This document shows positions 30,578 through 41,313 of a DNA stretch of 64,000 nucleotides, in pieces; position 1 is the stretch's first letter; each line of letters starts with the position of its first letter. A model generated the notes under the pieces. The model saw nothing but the letters and a program-made list of their open reading frames with translations, was not told the origin of the DNA and searched no databases. This stretch comes from Pantoea cypripedii (GTDB lineage Bacteria; Pseudomonadota; Gammaproteobacteria; Enterobacterales; Enterobacteriaceae): contig NZ_CP024768.1 in NCBI RefSeq assembly GCF_011395035.1, positions 2,951,286 through 3,015,285 of the forward strand, read 5' to 3'. Position numbers and translations under genes: made by a program.

Positions 30578-31924
30578 TTACCAGCGCGCTTTCAGCAGGT
30601 TCGGCTGGATACCGCCGATGGCACGGGTATTGCCAAACACCTGCGGCGCAATGCCAGCTTCAAACTCTTCACGGAAATATTTAATGGCACTTTGCAACGG
30701 CTCTACCGCGCCAGGCGCATGGGCACAGAAGGTTTTACCTGGGCCAAGCTGGCGACAAAGCTGTTGCAGGGTTTCGATATCACCCGGCTGACCTTGTTTC
30801 TGCTCCAGCGCACGCAGGATCTTCACGCTCCACGGCAGACCATCACGGCATGGCGTACACCAGCCGCAGGATTCGCGGGCAAAGAACTCTTCCAGATTAC
30901 GCACCAGCGACACCATGTTGATCTCATGGTCAACTGCCATCGCCAGCGCGGTCCCCAGACGGCTACCGGCTTTACCAATGCTGGCAAATTCCATCGGCAG
31001 GTCGAGGTGTTGATCGGTGAGGAAGTCAGTGCCTGCGCCGCCTGGTTGCCAGGCTTTGAACTTCAGGCCATCACGCATGCCACCGGCATAATCTTCCAGG
31101 ATCTCGCGCGCAGTGATACCGAACGGCAGTTCCCAGACGCCCGGGTTTTTCACGCGCCCCGAGAAGCCCATCATTTTGGTGCCGGTATCGTCACTTTTAG
31201 AGATGTTCTTGTACCACTCCACCCCATTGAGGAAGATGGCCGGTACATTCGACAGGGTCTCGACGTTGTTTACACAGGTCGGTTTGCCCCAGACGCCAGC
31301 ACTGGCCGGGAACGGGGGTTTGGAACGCGGGTTAGCGCGACGCCCTTCCAGTGAGTTAATTAACGCGGTTTCTTCACCACAAATGTAGCGGCCAGCCCCG
31401 GTATGCACGATCAGTTCGAAATCAAAACCGGTGCCGAGGATGTTTTTGCCGAGATAACCGGCTTCGGTGGCTTCGGCAATCGCGCGGCGCAAATGCACAG
31501 CGGCTTCAATATATTCACCGCGCAGGAAGATGTAGCCACGGTAGGCTTTCAGTGCAAAGGCGCTGATCAGCATCCCTTCCACCAGCTGGTGCGGCAGTTG
31601 CTCCATCAGCAGGCGGTCTTTATAGGTGCCCGGTTCCATCTCATCGGCGTTACACAGCAGGTAACGGATGTTCATGGATTCGTCTTTTGGCATCAGGCTC
31701 CACTTCAGGCCGGTGTTAAAGCCCGCACCACCACGACCTTTCAGACCGGAATCTTTCACCGCTGCGACGATTTCGTCCTGGCTCATGCCCTTCAGCGCTT
31801 TTTCCGCGCCAACGTAACCGTTTTTGCTGCGATATTCGTCGATCCATACCGGCTGTTTGTCATCGCGCAGACGCCAGGTCAGTGGATGCGTTTCCGCAGT
31901 ACGAATGATCTGTTTGATTGTCAT
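30578..31924 (-). CDS. nuoF: NADH-quinone oxidoreductase subunit F
   Basis: 448 aa (445 in E. coli), the NADH-oxidising flavoprotein. The glycine-rich FMN/NADH site is visible as [17 protein letters not shown], and the N3 [4Fe-4S] cluster ligands as [12 protein letters not shown] with a later FCAHAPG cysteine. Start overlaps nuoE by 4 bp. Confidence 0.97.
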   Translation of the reverse strand: MTIKQIIRTAETHPLTWRLRDDKQPVWIDEYRSKNGYVGAEKALKGMSQDEIVAAVKDSGLKGRGGAGFNTGLKWSLMPKDESMNIRYLLCNADEMEPGTYKDRLLMEQLPHQLVEGMLISAFALKAYRGYIFLRGEYIEAAVHLRRAIAEATEAGYLGKNILGTGFDFELIVHTGAGRYICGEETALINSLEGRRANPRSKPPFPASAGVWGKPTCVNNVETLSNVPAIFLNGVEWYKNISKSDDTGTKMMGFSGRVKNPGVWELPFGITAREILEDYAGGMRDGLKFKAWQPGGAGTDFLTDQHLDLPMEFASIGKAGSRLGTALAMAVDHEINMVSLVRNLEEFFARESCGWCTPCRDGLPWSVKILRALEQKQGQPGDIETLQQLCRQLGPGKTFCAHAPGAVEPLQSAIKYFREEFEAGIAPQVFGNTRAIGGIQPNLLKARW

Positions 31925-32436
31925 TGATATTGCTCCAGTAAATTGGCAATACCTTCCGGCGTCAGATGAACGTGGGTATCTTCATCCACCATCATGGTCG
32001 GGCCTTTATCGCAGTTGCCCAGGCAGCAGGTTGGCAGCAACGTAAAGCGACCATCCGGCGTAGTCTGACCCGGTTTGATGTGCAGGTTTTGTTCTAAAGC
32101 GGCCTGAATCCCCTGATAACCGGTGATATGGCACACCACGCTGTCGCAGTAGCGAATCACATGACGCCCGACTGGCTGACGGTAGATCTGGCTATAGAAC
32201 GTCGCCACGCCTTCTACGTCACTGGCCGGAATACCGAGCACGTCCGCGATGGCATTTATCGCGCCGTCAGGCACCCAGCCACGCTGTTTCTGCACGATCT
32301 TCAGGGCTTCAATCGAAGCCGCGCGCGCATCTTCGTAATGGTGTTTTTCGTGCTCAATCGCGTGGTGTTCTGCCTCGCTCAGCACAAAGACCTCATTCGG
32401 GTCGATCGTTTGGATGGCAATTTTTTGATCGTGCAT
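31921..32436 (-). CDS. nuoE: NADH-quinone oxidoreductase subunit E
   Basis: 171 aa (166 in E. coli), thioredoxin-like subunit carrying the N1a [2Fe-2S] cluster. Ligands appear in [11 protein letters not shown] and [11 protein letters not shown]. Works with NuoF and NuoG in the NADH-dehydrogenase module. Two bases separate it from nuoCD. Confidence 0.97.
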   Translation of the reverse strand: MHDQKIAIQTIDPNEVFVLSEAEHHAIEHEKHHYEDARAASIEALKIVQKQRGWVPDGAINAIADVLGIPASDVEGVATFYSQIYRQPVGRHVIRYCDSVVCHITGYQGIQAALEQNLHIKPGQTTPDGRFTLLPTCCLGNCDKGPTMMVDEDTHVHLTPEGIANLLEQYQ

Positions 32437-32438
32437 AA

Positions 32439-34238
32439 TTAGCGGTCCACGTCTGACATAACAAAATCGATACTACCGAGGTAAACGATCAGGTCGGATA
32501 CCAGGCTGCCACGGATCACCGAAGGGATCTGTTGCAGATGCGGGAAGCTCGGCGTGCGCACGCGGGTGCGGTAGCTCATGGTGCTGCCATCGCTGGTCAG
32601 GTAGTAACTGTTGATCCCTTTGGTCGCCTCGATCATCTGGAAGGATTCGTTGGCCGGCATGACCGGACCCCAGGAAACCTGCAGGAAGTGAGTGATCAGG
32701 GTTTCGATGTGTTGCAGCGTGCGCTCTTTTGGCGGCGGCGTGGTTAGCGGGTGATCCGCTTTGAACGGCCCTTCCGGCATATTTTTCAGACACTGTTCCA
32801 GAATGCGCAGCGACTGCCACATCTCTTCCATTTTCAGCATCACGCGGGTGTAGGCATCGCTGATCCCGGCACCAACCGGAATCTCGAAATCGAAATTCTC
32901 GTAACCGGAGTAGGGACGCCATTTACGCACGTCAAAATCAAGACCCGTGGCGCGCAGACCGGCACCGGTGGTGCCCCAGGCCAGCGCTTCATCCATGTTG
33001 TACGCGGCAACGCCCTGAGAACGGCCCATCAGCACGCGGTTGCGCAGTGCGGCTTTGTCGTACTCTTTGAGACGTTTTGGCATCCAGTCGAGGAATTCAC
33101 GCAGCAGACGTTCCCAGCCTTTCGGCAGATCGTGCGCCACACCACCAATACGGAACCATGCCGGGTGCATACGGAAACCGGTGATGGCTTCGACCACGTC
33201 ATAGATTTTCTGGCGGTCGGTAAAGGCGAAGAACACCGGTGTCATGGCACCGACGTCCTGGATAAAGGTGGAGATGTACAGCAGATGGCTGTTGATGCGG
33301 AACAGTTCCGACAGCATCACGCGAATCACATTGACGCGATCCGGTACGGTGATACCCGCCAGTTTTTCCACCGCCAGCACATAAGGCATTTCGTTAACGC
33401 AGCCACCGAGATACTCGATGCGGTCGGTATACGGAATGTAGCTGTGCCAGGACTGGCGCTCACCCATCTTCTCGGCACCGCGGTGGTGATAACCCACATC
33501 TGGCACGCAGTCGACGATCTCTTCGCCATCCAGTTGCAGAATGATACGGAACGCACCGTGCGCAGACGGGTGGTTCGGACCGAGGTTCAGGAACATAAAG
33601 TCCTCGTTGGCGGTGCTGCGCTTCATGCCCCAGTCTTCGGGTTTGAAGGTCAGCGACTCCATTTCGAGGTCTTCTTTTTGTTTGGTCAGCGTGAAGGGAT
33701 CAAACTCGGTCGCACGCGCCGGATAGTCCTTACGCAGCGGATGCCCTTCCCATGTCTGCGGCATCATGATACGCGTCAGATGCGGGTGACCATCAAAGGT
33801 CATGCCAAACATTTCCCAGGTTTCGCGCTCATACCAGTTGGCATTGGCAAAAATTTTGGTGATGGTCGGCAGACGCATATCGTTTTCAGACAACGCGACC
33901 TTGAGCATGATGTCGCGATTGCGTTCAATCGATAGCAGATGATAGAAAACGGAAAAATCCGCGGCAGGCAAGCCCGCGCGGTTAGTGCGTAAACGCTCAT
34001 CCATGCCATGCAAATCATACAGCATGACGTAAGGCTTCGGCAGTTTGCGCAGGAATTCGACAACTTCCAGCAATTGTTCACGCTTCACCCACACCACCGG
34101 AATACCGGTGCGGGTGGCCTGAACGGTAAAGGCATCCGGCCCAAAACGGTTACGCAGCTCGCCGATCACCGGGTCGTCCAGGTGATCCCGGGTTTGCCAT
34201 GCAGGCTGAGCGAGATCTTGCGTGGTTAAATCTGTCAT
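32439..34238 (-). CDS. nuoC: NADH-quinone oxidoreductase subunits C/D (fused)
   Basis: 599 aa fusion (596 in E. coli) of the 30 kDa-type NuoC (residues about 1-185, with [20 protein letters not shown]) and the 49 kDa-type NuoD (about 205-599, with [16 protein letters not shown]). The NuoD part lines the quinone site with a conserved His and Tyr region. The fusion is typical of gamma-proteobacteria of this group. A 116 bp gap with no recognised gene lies between it and nuoB. Confidence 0.97.
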   Translation of the reverse strand: MTDLTTQDLAQPAWQTRDHLDDPVIGELRNRFGPDAFTVQATRTGIPVVWVKREQLLEVVEFLRKLPKPYVMLYDLHGMDERLRTNRAGLPAADFSVFYHLLSIERNRDIMLKVALSENDMRLPTITKIFANANWYERETWEMFGMTFDGHPHLTRIMMPQTWEGHPLRKDYPARATEFDPFTLTKQKEDLEMESLTFKPEDWGMKRSTANEDFMFLNLGPNHPSAHGAFRIILQLDGEEIVDCVPDVGYHHRGAEKMGERQSWHSYIPYTDRIEYLGGCVNEMPYVLAVEKLAGITVPDRVNVIRVMLSELFRINSHLLYISTFIQDVGAMTPVFFAFTDRQKIYDVVEAITGFRMHPAWFRIGGVAHDLPKGWERLLREFLDWMPKRLKEYDKAALRNRVLMGRSQGVAAYNMDEALAWGTTGAGLRATGLDFDVRKWRPYSGYENFDFEIPVGAGISDAYTRVMLKMEEMWQSLRILEQCLKNMPEGPFKADHPLTTPPPKERTLQHIETLITHFLQVSWGPVMPANESFQMIEATKGINSYYLTSDGSTMSYRTRVRTPSFPHLQQIPSVIRGSLVSDLIVYLGSIDFVMSDVDR

Positions 34239-34354
34239 ACGTTACTCACCATTCCGGCCTGTTATCAGGCACTCAAAAGAAGGCGTCAGGATGGCGGCAC
34301 ACATTAAATTGTGGTGTTCTGCTGCGGCCGTGGCTCCATCCGTGTACGGGTAGC

Positions 34355-35032
34355 TTAAACTTCGTCGGGTGTTCTCAGGTTGGTGACAGCGATACGGTCA
34401 CCGCGTTTTCTTTCGCGTTCTGATTGCATATTCGCGCGATAAACGCCCTGATCACCCACCACCCACGAGAGCGGACGACGCTCTTTGCCGATGGATTCAC
34501 GTAACAGCAGCAGCGCCTGCATATAAGCTTCCGGACGCGGCGGGCAACCTGGGATATACACATCCACTGGCAGGAATTTATCCACGCCCTGCACCACAGA
34601 ATAGATGTCATACATGCCGCCAGAGTTGGCACAGGCACCCATCGAGATCACCCACTTGGGTTCCAGCATCTGGTCATACAGACGCTGAATAACCGGGGCC
34701 ATTTTGGTAAACGGCGTACCGGCAATCACCATGAAATCAGCCTGACGCGGTGAGGCACGCATAACTTCCGCACCAAAACGCGCCACGTCATGCACCGCAG
34801 TGAATGACGTGGTCATCTCCACGTAGCAACAGGAAAGGCCGAAGTTATACGGCCAGAGAGAGTTTTTACGACCCCAGTTCACCATGTCGTGCAGGGCATT
34901 TTCGAGTTTGCCCATGTAGACGCTGCGGTGAACATGCTGCTCCAGTGGATCCGCGACGATCTCCTGTTTTTGCAGCGGATAGCGATCGTTATCGCCCCCA
35001 TTCGGGTCTACGCGTGTCAGCGTGTAGTCCAT
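34355..35032 (-). CDS. nuoB: NADH-quinone oxidoreductase subunit B
   Basis: 225 aa (220 in E. coli). Holds the terminal N2 [4Fe-4S] cluster next to the quinone, with the tandem cysteines of [10 protein letters not shown] plus [10 protein letters not shown] and [10 protein letters not shown]. The C-terminal tail (residues about 200-225) is basic and slightly longer than in E. coli. Starts 15 bp after nuoA. Confidence 0.97.
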   Translation of the reverse strand: MDYTLTRVDPNGGDNDRYPLQKQEIVADPLEQHVHRSVYMGKLENALHDMVNWGRKNSLWPYNFGLSCCYVEMTTSFTAVHDVARFGAEVMRASPRQADFMVIAGTPFTKMAPVIQRLYDQMLEPKWVISMGACANSGGMYDIYSVVQGVDKFLPVDVYIPGCPPRPEAYMQALLLLRESIGKERRPLSWVVGDQGVYRANMQSERERKRGDRIAVTNLRTPDEV

Positions 35033-35047
35033 CTTATTGCCTCGCTT

Positions 35048-35491
35048 TTACTGCTTTTGAGGATTGGTGTGGCTGTGACTGACCGGGCTTGACTTGACCA
35101 CCACGCGACGACGCGCCGGTGCCCAATCCAGCGCACCGATACGAACCAGGTAAACCAGGCCTGCCAGTAGCACCAAAATGAAAATTGCGGCTTCGACAAA
35201 GCCGACCCAGCCGCTCTCGCGGATTGAAGTCGACCATGCGTATAAAAAGAGGGCTTCGACGTCGAAAATAACGAAGAACATCGCAACCAGATAGAATTTT
35301 GCAGAGAGGCGAATATGGGTGTCACCGACCGAGTCGATACCCGATTCAAACGGAGTGTTCTTGTAACGCGCGCGGGCACGACCACCTAACAACCAGCCAC
35401 CGGTCAACATAAAGGCGCAAAGACCGAACGCGAGAACAATGAAAACAATAAATGCCCAGTGATGAGCGATCACTTCTGTGGTTGTTGACAT
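35048..35491 (-). CDS. nuoA: NADH-quinone oxidoreductase subunit A
   Basis: 147 aa, same length as E. coli NuoA, with three transmembrane helices. The conserved loop [20 protein letters not shown] and the acidic helix [13 protein letters not shown] take part in the quinone-site/membrane interface. First gene of the thirteen-gene nuo operon. Confidence 0.97.
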   Translation of the reverse strand: MSTTTEVIAHHWAFIVFIVLAFGLCAFMLTGGWLLGGRARARYKNTPFESGIDSVGDTHIRLSAKFYLVAMFFVIFDVEALFLYAWSTSIRESGWVGFVEAAIFILVLLAGLVYLVRIGALDWAPARRRVVVKSSPVSHSHTNPQKQ

Positions 35492-36049
35492 ACTCTTTGC
35501 TTACTCATCAAAAGTGGCGATGGCATCCTGCACATTCGCAGCAAACGCACCACATCGATTCAAGGGAAGGATAAAAAACCTTATAAACTTTGCTGTCATT
35601 ATCAATTAAGCAGCAATTTTATGGGGTTTTTTACTCCTTTCTATAACCTTTTGTCAACTTTGACAAAAGTATCCAAACATTATTTTACATCCGCAGCATA
35701 TTATTAACATACAAGGCCCGTTGCGCCAGCTAAATCGCTTCAGTTTGTGAGGTTAATTTTAGTGTAGCGGGTATTCACATGCATGGATCGTGCATTTAAC
35801 AATCATATTTTGACAGGAATTAACCGGATTTCCTTGTCCTTTTCAGGGCTATTTTCTTGATCCAGGACACATAACAATGCTTTTTGCTGTAAAAAGAGAC
35901 AATTCTCGCAGGCAGATGCCCAGGGAAAGATGGCACGAAATGAGAAAATCGTTCCACTTCAGATGAAAATGAAACGCATTTCATTTTTTCAGGGGGGGAT
36001 AAATTTACGGGTGGCTCAGTGGCGTCAGAAAGGCTGAGATAAATGGCAT
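35492..36049. promoter_or_regulatory. nuo operon promoter region
   Basis: 558 bp of AT-rich sequence without a gene, between the nuoA start and the lrhA terminator. A perfect 22 bp palindrome lies at 35648-35669. Long leaders with ArcA, NarL, Fis and IHF sites are known for E. coli nuo; I could not place individual sites with confidence. Confidence 0.6.
35648..35669. promoter_or_regulatory. Perfect 22 bp palindrome in nuo leader
   Basis: CTTTTGTCAA, two central bases CT, then its exact reverse complement. It is about 157 bp upstream of nuoA. The shape fits a dimeric regulator operator; the factor is unknown. Confidence 0.6.
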
Positions 36050-36088
36050 AAAAAAAGCCTTAGCCGGAAAAAACCATGCTAAGGCTTA
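36050..36088 (-). terminator. lrhA terminator
   Basis: 10 bp stem AAGCCTTAGC/GCTAAGGCTT (36056-36065 and 36079-36088) followed on the minus strand by seven T residues. It ends lrhA transcription about 65 bp after its stop. Confidence 0.9.
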
Positions 36089-36152
36089 TTTATCTAAGTT
36101 TTAACAATTGCCCGGTATTCTATTTGAGAAAGATTACCAGCGCAGATTGTGC

Positions 36153-37076
36153 TTACTCTTCGTCATCCAGCAACAGTGTGCCGTCTGGATTTGCACTCAG
36201 ATTGTACGGATCGTTAGTGGACTGCATAGCATTGAAGATGGCCAGTGCCAGTTCGTTATCGCTGTCCGGATTACGGCACAGCAGATATTGCGTATCCGGC
36301 AGAACGGGCAGACCTTCAGCAGCCCCCATCACACGCAGTTCCGGGCTCATCATTTCCACCGGACGCGCGGTAACGCCAAGCCCGGCTTTTACTGCCGCAC
36401 GGACTGCCGCCAGCGTGGAGGCCACATAAGAAATGCGCCACGGGATACCCGCTTCGTTAAGATGGTCAATCGCCATATCGCGGTACGGACTGGGTTCATC
36501 CAGCAGCACCAGTGGAATCGCTTCACCGCGCTGGAAGATGTAATCAGCCGCGCAATACCACAGGGTCGGCGAGGTACGCAGAACCTGGTGAGTAAAGTTA
36601 CCTGGACTGGAAGTCGTGACCACCAAATCCACTTCTCCCTGGTTCAGCATTTCCATCATAAATGGATTACGCTTCACGCGGACATCAATCGCCAGCTTCG
36701 GATAAACCGAGGTCACGCGATTAAGCAGGAAAGGCAGAATGGTATCTGAGGTGTCATCAGAAGCGCCAATAGTCAGCACGCCCTGAATATTGCTATACAT
36801 CAGAGAGGTACAAGCTTCGTCATTAAAACGAAGGATCTTTCTGGCGTAGCCCAGCAGTTGTATGCCATGCTCCGTCAGCAATTTATTACGTCCATGTCTG
36901 GCAAACAGCTCTTTACCTACCAATTGTTCCAGACGCTGCATCTGCTGGCTTACTGCTGATTGCGTTCTGCACACGGCCGCAGCCGCAGCCGCAAAGGTGT
37001 TCAGGTCAGCAACGGCGACGAAAGTTCTCAGCAGATCGAGGTCGAGATTCAGTATCGGACGATTTGCATTAGTCAT
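36153..37076 (-). CDS. lrhA: LysR-type regulator LrhA
   Basis: 307 aa LysR-family regulator (312 in E. coli). N-terminal winged helix ([20 protein letters not shown] and [18 protein letters not shown]) and a C-terminal effector domain. In E. coli LrhA represses flhDC, so lowers motility, and affects RpoS and fimbriae; the homologues HexA/PecT control virulence and exopolysaccharide in plant-associated Erwinia and Pantoea relatives. The alanine run AAAAAAAV near residue 30 is notable. The adjacency nuo-lrhA-alaA is conserved. Confidence 0.95.
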   Translation of the reverse strand: MTNANRPILNLDLDLLRTFVAVADLNTFAAAAAAVCRTQSAVSQQMQRLEQLVGKELFARHGRNKLLTEHGIQLLGYARKILRFNDEACTSLMYSNIQGVLTIGASDDTSDTILPFLLNRVTSVYPKLAIDVRVKRNPFMMEMLNQGEVDLVVTTSSPGNFTHQVLRTSPTLWYCAADYIFQRGEAIPLVLLDEPSPYRDMAIDHLNEAGIPWRISYVASTLAAVRAAVKAGLGVTARPVEMMSPELRVMGAAEGLPVLPDTQYLLCRNPDSDNELALAIFNAMQSTNDPYNLSANPDGTLLLDDEE

Positions 37077-38045
37077 GTTTTTTCTTCACTTATAAGATTT
37101 TTTACAAACTACTACCCTGGTGTATTACCTTACTTATCATTGGGATAAGAGGTAATGGTGCTTAATGACAGTCCTGTGTGGAGACTGTCATGAAAAAAAC
37201 TGGATCAGGCGGATTCCAACGATTACGTCACTCTGAAAACAGAGCAGCGGCGTCACAAAGACAGAACAACTTCTCGGGCCGAAAGCGTAAATCGCGCAAA
37301 TGCAGGAAGCTGTGTAGTTGCCTGGTTTCCCGCCAAAACCGTGCGCGGGTCAAAAAATGATAACTGTATGTTATGGTGATGCGAAGAGGTAAAGTGCATC
37401 AAATAATAAATTATACTTAATCATTTTTGCGCCAGAAATGGAAATGTTTTTGTTAGAAAGCTCATAATTTTTGACCTGATCCCTTTTCCCGCACATCCTG
37501 CCACAAAGCTGTTCATTTTTTAAGCCCCCCAGGTTCTGAAACTTCATAGGGAAAGCTTAAGTTTCAGCGCAAATGCTATTTAATGCAGACTACGGACACC
37601 GCCTTGCTGCCGATGGTTATCTGATTCTGCCTCGAAAACTGAATGAGAATCGGTGACAATTTCTGACGCCAGCGGACAATAAACCGGCAATGACTAATTA
37701 TTCGACTTCCTACAAGGATTCTTTAACTATTTCATTACGTCGCTAACGATTCAATGCGACAGTTGTGAATAAAAATATGCGCAATCCCCTCCTTTACGTC
37801 TGGATTAAGGAGTTTACAGCTCCCCGGCCCGCCATCAGCATTAAATATCAACCCTGGTAACTTTACTGGATAATTCAACCAGATTAATCAGTGTAAAATG
37901 CCTTTTCAGCCAGTATCAGCATAAAAAATTGCCAAACTCGCCAAAACCTTTCGTTACCCTTCTTTTGTTACGGGGAGAGGAGTAAATTGGGCGGGTTTGT
38001 TTTTTGAGGCAGGTTAAATGGACTCTGCCCGTTAAGGCGGTAGCG
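37077..38045. promoter_or_regulatory. lrhA/alaA divergent intergenic region
   Basis: A 969 bp gap, long for this genome. It contains an imperfect palindrome at 37124-37156 (ATTACC...CTTATC/GATAAG...GGTAAT), a hairpin GACAGTC/GACTGTC at 37167-37189, a possible small ORF at 37190, and an inverted repeat GAAACTT/AAGTTTC at 37538-37565. Otherwise AT-rich with no recognised gene. LrhA autoregulation and a long lrhA leader are known in E. coli. Confidence 0.55.
37190..37360 (+). CDS. Possible 56-aa basic small protein
   Basis: ATG at 37190 with GGAG at 37180-37183 (6-base spacing). The 56 aa product is strongly basic (rich in Arg, Lys and Gln) with a CRKLCSC motif; no family recognised. It uses several rare codons (AGA, AGG, CGA, GGA). 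The ribosome site lies in a 7 bp hairpin. It may be a genuine small gene or chance. Confidence 0.25.
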   Translation: MKKTGSGGFQRLRHSENRAAASQRQNNFSGRKRKSRKCRKLCSCLVSRQNRARVKK

Positions 38046-39263
38046 ATGAATTTTCAAATTGATAAATCCGGCAAGCTGGATAATGTCTGTTATGACATCC
38101 GTGGCCCGGTACTGAAAGAGGCGAAACGTCTCGAAGAAGAAGGCAACAAAGTTCTCAAACTCAACATTGGCAACCCTGCCCCGTTTGGTTTTGAAGCCCC
38201 CGATGAAATCCTGGTTGATGTGATCCGCAACCTGCCCAGTGCCCAGGGATATTGTGACTCGAAAGGTCTCTACTCGGCGCGCAAAGCAATTATGCAGCAT
38301 TATCAGGCGCGCGAAATGCGCGATATGACCGTTGAAGACATCTATATTGGTAACGGTGTTTCAGAGCTGATCGTGCAGGCCATGCAGGCACTGCTGAACA
38401 GCGGTGATGAAATGCTGGTGCCTGCGCCGGATTATCCGCTGTGGACCGCTGCCGTCTCCCTGTCCAGCGGTAAAGCGGTGCATTATCTGTGCGATGAATC
38501 CGCAGGCTGGTTCCCGGACCTGGATGATATCCGCAGCAAAATCACTCCGCGCACGCGCGGTATCGTGATTATCAACCCGAACAACCCCACCGGTGCGGTG
38601 TATAGCAAAGAATTGCTGATGGAAATCGTTGAGATTGCCCGCCAGCATAATCTGATCATCTTTGCCGATGAGATCTACGACAAGATCCTGTATGACGAAG
38701 CGCAGCACCATTCCATCGCCGCGCTGGCCCCGGACCTGTTAACCGTGACCTTTAACGGCCTGTCAAAAACCTATCGCGTTGCCGGTTTCCGTCAGGGCTG
38801 GATGGTGCTGAACGGACCGAAGAAACACGCCAAAGGCTACATTGAAGGCCTGGAAATGCTGGCCTCGATGCGTCTGTGCGCCAACGTGCCAGCGCAACAC
38901 GCGATTCAGACCGCGCTGGGTGGTTATCAGAGCATCAGTGAATTTATCGTGCCGGGCGGTCGTCTCTATGAACAACGCCAGCGCGCCTGGGAATTGATTA
39001 ATGACATCCCAGGCGTCAGCTGTGTGAAGCCGCAGGGTGCGCTTTATATGTTCCCGCGCATTGATGCGAAGAAATTCAATCTGTTCGACGATCAGAAAAT
39101 GGTGCTTGATTTCCTGCTCCAGGAAAAAGTGCTGCTGGTGCAGGGCACTGCATTCAACTGGCCGTGGCCGGATCATGTGCGCATCGTCACCCTGCCCCGC
39201 GTTGACGATCTGGAAATGGCCATCACCAAATTTGGCCGCTTCCTGCAAGGGTATCGTCAGTAG
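38046..39263 (+). CDS. alaA: Glutamate-pyruvate aminotransferase AlaA
   Basis: 405 aa class I PLP-dependent aminotransferase that makes alanine from pyruvate and glutamate. The sequence follows E. coli AlaA closely (NVCYDIRGPVLKEAKRLEEE near the start). The PLP lysine lies in FNGLSKTYRVAGFRQGW and the aspartate/tyrosine pair in IIFADEIYDKILYD. The ATG at 38046 is chosen to match the family; the frame is open from 38004. Confidence 0.96.
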   Translation: MNFQIDKSGKLDNVCYDIRGPVLKEAKRLEEEGNKVLKLNIGNPAPFGFEAPDEILVDVIRNLPSAQGYCDSKGLYSARKAIMQHYQAREMRDMTVEDIYIGNGVSELIVQAMQALLNSGDEMLVPAPDYPLWTAAVSLSSGKAVHYLCDESAGWFPDLDDIRSKITPRTRGIVIINPNNPTGAVYSKELLMEIVEIARQHNLIIFADEIYDKILYDEAQHHSIAALAPDLLTVTFNGLSKTYRVAGFRQGWMVLNGPKKHAKGYIEGLEMLASMRLCANVPAQHAIQTALGGYQSISEFIVPGGRLYEQRQRAWELINDIPGVSCVKPQGALYMFPRIDAKKFNLFDDQKMVLDFLLQEKVLLVQGTAFNWPWPDHVRIVTLPRVDDLEMAITKFGRFLQGYRQ

Positions 39264-39333
39264 CGTCATACGCGTATAGTGATTGTATTTCGGGGAGAGG
39301 CCGCTCTCCCCGCCGTTCGATCAGGAACTGCTC

Positions 39334-39933
39334 ATGACCCGTAGCCACTTTTTCGCCCATCTCTCCCGTCTTAAACTGATCAACCGCTGGCCACTGATGC
39401 GTAATGTGCGCACCGAAAACGTCTCTGAGCACAGTCTTCAGGTCGCGATGGTCGCTCATGTGCTGGCGGTGATTAAAAACAAAAAATTCAACGGCAATCT
39501 CAATGCCGATCGCATTGCCATGCTGGCGCTTTATCATGATGCCAGTGAAGTGCTGACCGGCGATCTACCGACCCCGGTCAAGTATTACAACGCGCAAATC
39601 GCCCATGAATACAAGAAGATCGAGAAGATTGCCCAACACAAACTGATTGAAATGCTTCCGGCGGAACTTCAGGAGGATTTTCGTCCGTTGCTGGACGAAC
39701 ATCTGCATAGCGAAGCAGAACAGGCGGTGGTGAAGCAGGCCGATGCCCTGTGTGCGTACGTAAAATGCCTTGAGGAGCTGTCTGCCGGTAACAACGAGTT
39801 TTTACTGGCAAAAGCGCGTCTGGAAAAAACCCTGTCCCAACGCCGCTCGCCGGAAATGGATTATTTTGTCGAGGTTTTCATCCCCAGCTTCAGCCTGTCG
39901 CTGGATGAAATTTCGCAGGATACGCCGTTGTAG
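39334..39933 (+). CDS. yfbR: 5'-deoxynucleotidase YfbR
   Basis: 199 aa HD-domain phosphohydrolase, same length as E. coli YfbR, which dephosphorylates deoxyribonucleoside 5'-monophosphates. Metal ligands are visible as [30 protein letters not shown] and [12 protein letters not shown] at 39334 has AGGA upstream; the frame extends 17 codons further. The stop TAG is the last three bases of the GTAG foot of a REP element, so the gene's end was probably set by repeat insertion or retained with it. Confidence 0.95.
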   Translation: MTRSHFFAHLSRLKLINRWPLMRNVRTENVSEHSLQVAMVAHVLAVIKNKKFNGNLNADRIAMLALYHDASEVLTGDLPTPVKYYNAQIAHEYKKIEKIAQHKLIEMLPAELQEDFRPLLDEHLHSEAEQAVVKQADALCAYVKCLEELSAGNNEFLLAKARLEKTLSQRRSPEMDYFVEVFIPSFSLSLDEISQDTPL

Positions 39934-40001
39934 CGGCGCGATTTATCGCGCGGATTTTTCTGGCATCGCGCACGAAATTGCGCGATAAATCGCGCCGCTA
40001 C
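39930..40001. repeat. REP family 1, site C (two arms)
   Basis: Arms at 39930-39951 and 39980-40001, GTAG ends outward, spaced 28 bp. The pair occupies nearly the whole convergent yfbR/yfbT junction; its first arm contains the yfbR stop and its second ends 3 bp from the yfbT stop. Confidence 0.92.
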
Positions 40002-40004
40002 GGA

Positions 40005-40664
40005 TTATGCGTTCAGCGACAAGGTAAAACCGCCCTTCCCGTCACCGGTCACCACCAGCGCTTCCAGCGTAGTCAGGGAGAAGGTCACCTCATCCAGACG
40101 GGGCGTGTCCTGCGGTGCATTTACCGCAATCACCGCGCTGCCCGCATTCAATCCGGCCAGCACACCCGCAGGCGCATCTTCCACCACCACGCACTCGCCA
40201 GCAGCCAGACCCAGCTTCTCTGCGCCCAGCAAATAGGCATCGGGTTCCGGCTTGCCGCGTTTTACATTCTCAGCAGTGATAAACACGGCGGGCGCAGGCA
40301 GTCCGGCGGCTTTGTGACGCGCATGGGCAACCGGTACTGAACCTGAAGTGACAATCGCCCACGGAATGTGTAGCTCATTCAGCGTCGCCAGCAGTGACTG
40401 TGCGCCAGGTAAGGCACGCACCCCGTCAGTGTCTTCCGCTTCAATACGTTCCAGACGCAAAAATTCCGCCTGGATCGCTTCCTCGCTCTGGCCCGCCATA
40501 AAATGACGCAGCGAGGTTATCGCCTGTTTGCCATGAATGAAGCTCAGGATTTCTTCCGCCGCAAAACCATGACGCTCACCCCATTGTGTCCACGCGCGCT
40601 CTACAGCAGGCAGTGAATCCACCAGCGTGCCATCTAAATCAAACAGAAAACCCCTGTACTTCAC
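40005..40664 (-). CDS. hxpA: Sugar phosphatase HxpA/YfbT (HAD family)
   Basis: 219 aa HAD-like phosphatase (216 in E. coli, formerly YfbT) acting on hexitol/sugar phosphates. Motif I FDLDGTLVDS gives the nucleophile Asp, motif II is VTSGSVP, and motif IV VVEDAPAGVLAG the metal aspartate. GTG start at 40664 with a strong GAAGGAG site. Ends beside the REP pair. Confidence 0.93.
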   Translation of the reverse strand: MKYRGFLFDLDGTLVDSLPAVERAWTQWGERHGFAAEEILSFIHGKQAITSLRHFMAGQSEEAIQAEFLRLERIEAEDTDGVRALPGAQSLLATLNELHIPWAIVTSGSVPVAHARHKAAGLPAPAVFITAENVKRGKPEPDAYLLGAEKLGLAAGECVVVEDAPAGVLAGLNAGSAVIAVNAPQDTPRLDEVTFSLTTLEALVVTGDGKGGFTLSLNA

Positions 40665-40678
40665 TCGATGCTCCTTCT

Positions 40679-41173
40679 TCAGGCATTAAGGATTTGCGCG
40701 ATCTCATTCGCACTCAAATGGTACTGACGAGGACAAGTGTGCCACACCGCCAGCATACGTTGGTATTTTTCCCACATCGGCGTTTGGGCATTAAACCCGT
40801 GGGTGCCGGAATCAAAGTGGGTGTAACGCCCTTCGGTATTGACCATAAAACGCACATAGCCGAGGTAGCGTGCTTCAGTGGCGGCGTCAAAACCGAGAAA
40901 GGCCAGACGGCGTTCCTCAATCAGCGCGGAATCTTTGAGATTGGACCAGGAAACATGCAGCGCGTGGTGCATCTCCATAATATCGATCAGGGTGCGACAG
41001 GTGTCTTCGCTCAGCTCACCAAACTCTTTATCCAGTTCGCGCAATTGCAGGCCATAGCCACGTTCAATGATGGTCTGATAACGGCGGTACCGTTCAGCGT
41101 TGTCCGGCTCCAGCATCGCCATCATTTTGTACTGATTTGACAGGATGAGCCGCTGTGCGTGGGTCATTTCCAT
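40679..41173 (-). CDS. yfbU: YfbU family protein
   Basis: 164 aa, same length as E. coli YfbU and very similar ([31 protein letters not shown] [19 protein letters not shown]). All-helical protein of uncertain function. Upstream of hxpA by 14 bp, so probably cotranscribed. A second ATG two codons in is an equally possible start. Confidence 0.93.
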   Translation of the reverse strand: MEMTHAQRLILSNQYKMMAMLEPDNAERYRRYQTIIERGYGLQLRELDKEFGELSEDTCRTLIDIMEMHHALHVSWSNLKDSALIEERRLAFLGFDAATEARYLGYVRFMVNTEGRYTHFDSGTHGFNAQTPMWEKYQRMLAVWHTCPRQYHLSANEIAQILNA

Positions 41174-41313
41174 GGTTGTTCTCCCGGGGCATCAATTTAG
41201 GTAATAGAGAAATGATTGCACAAGGGAACGGATGCGGGTATGTCCGCACCACTTTTCTTTGATTTGAACCGGGATCAGCGGCGAATTCTGTCCCGGTGAG
41301 AAACGTTTAACGA

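Noticed and set aside
32751..33935. 394-codon antisense ORF across nuoCD
   Set aside because: Shadow of nuoCD; His/Gln/Arg-rich translation with no motif.
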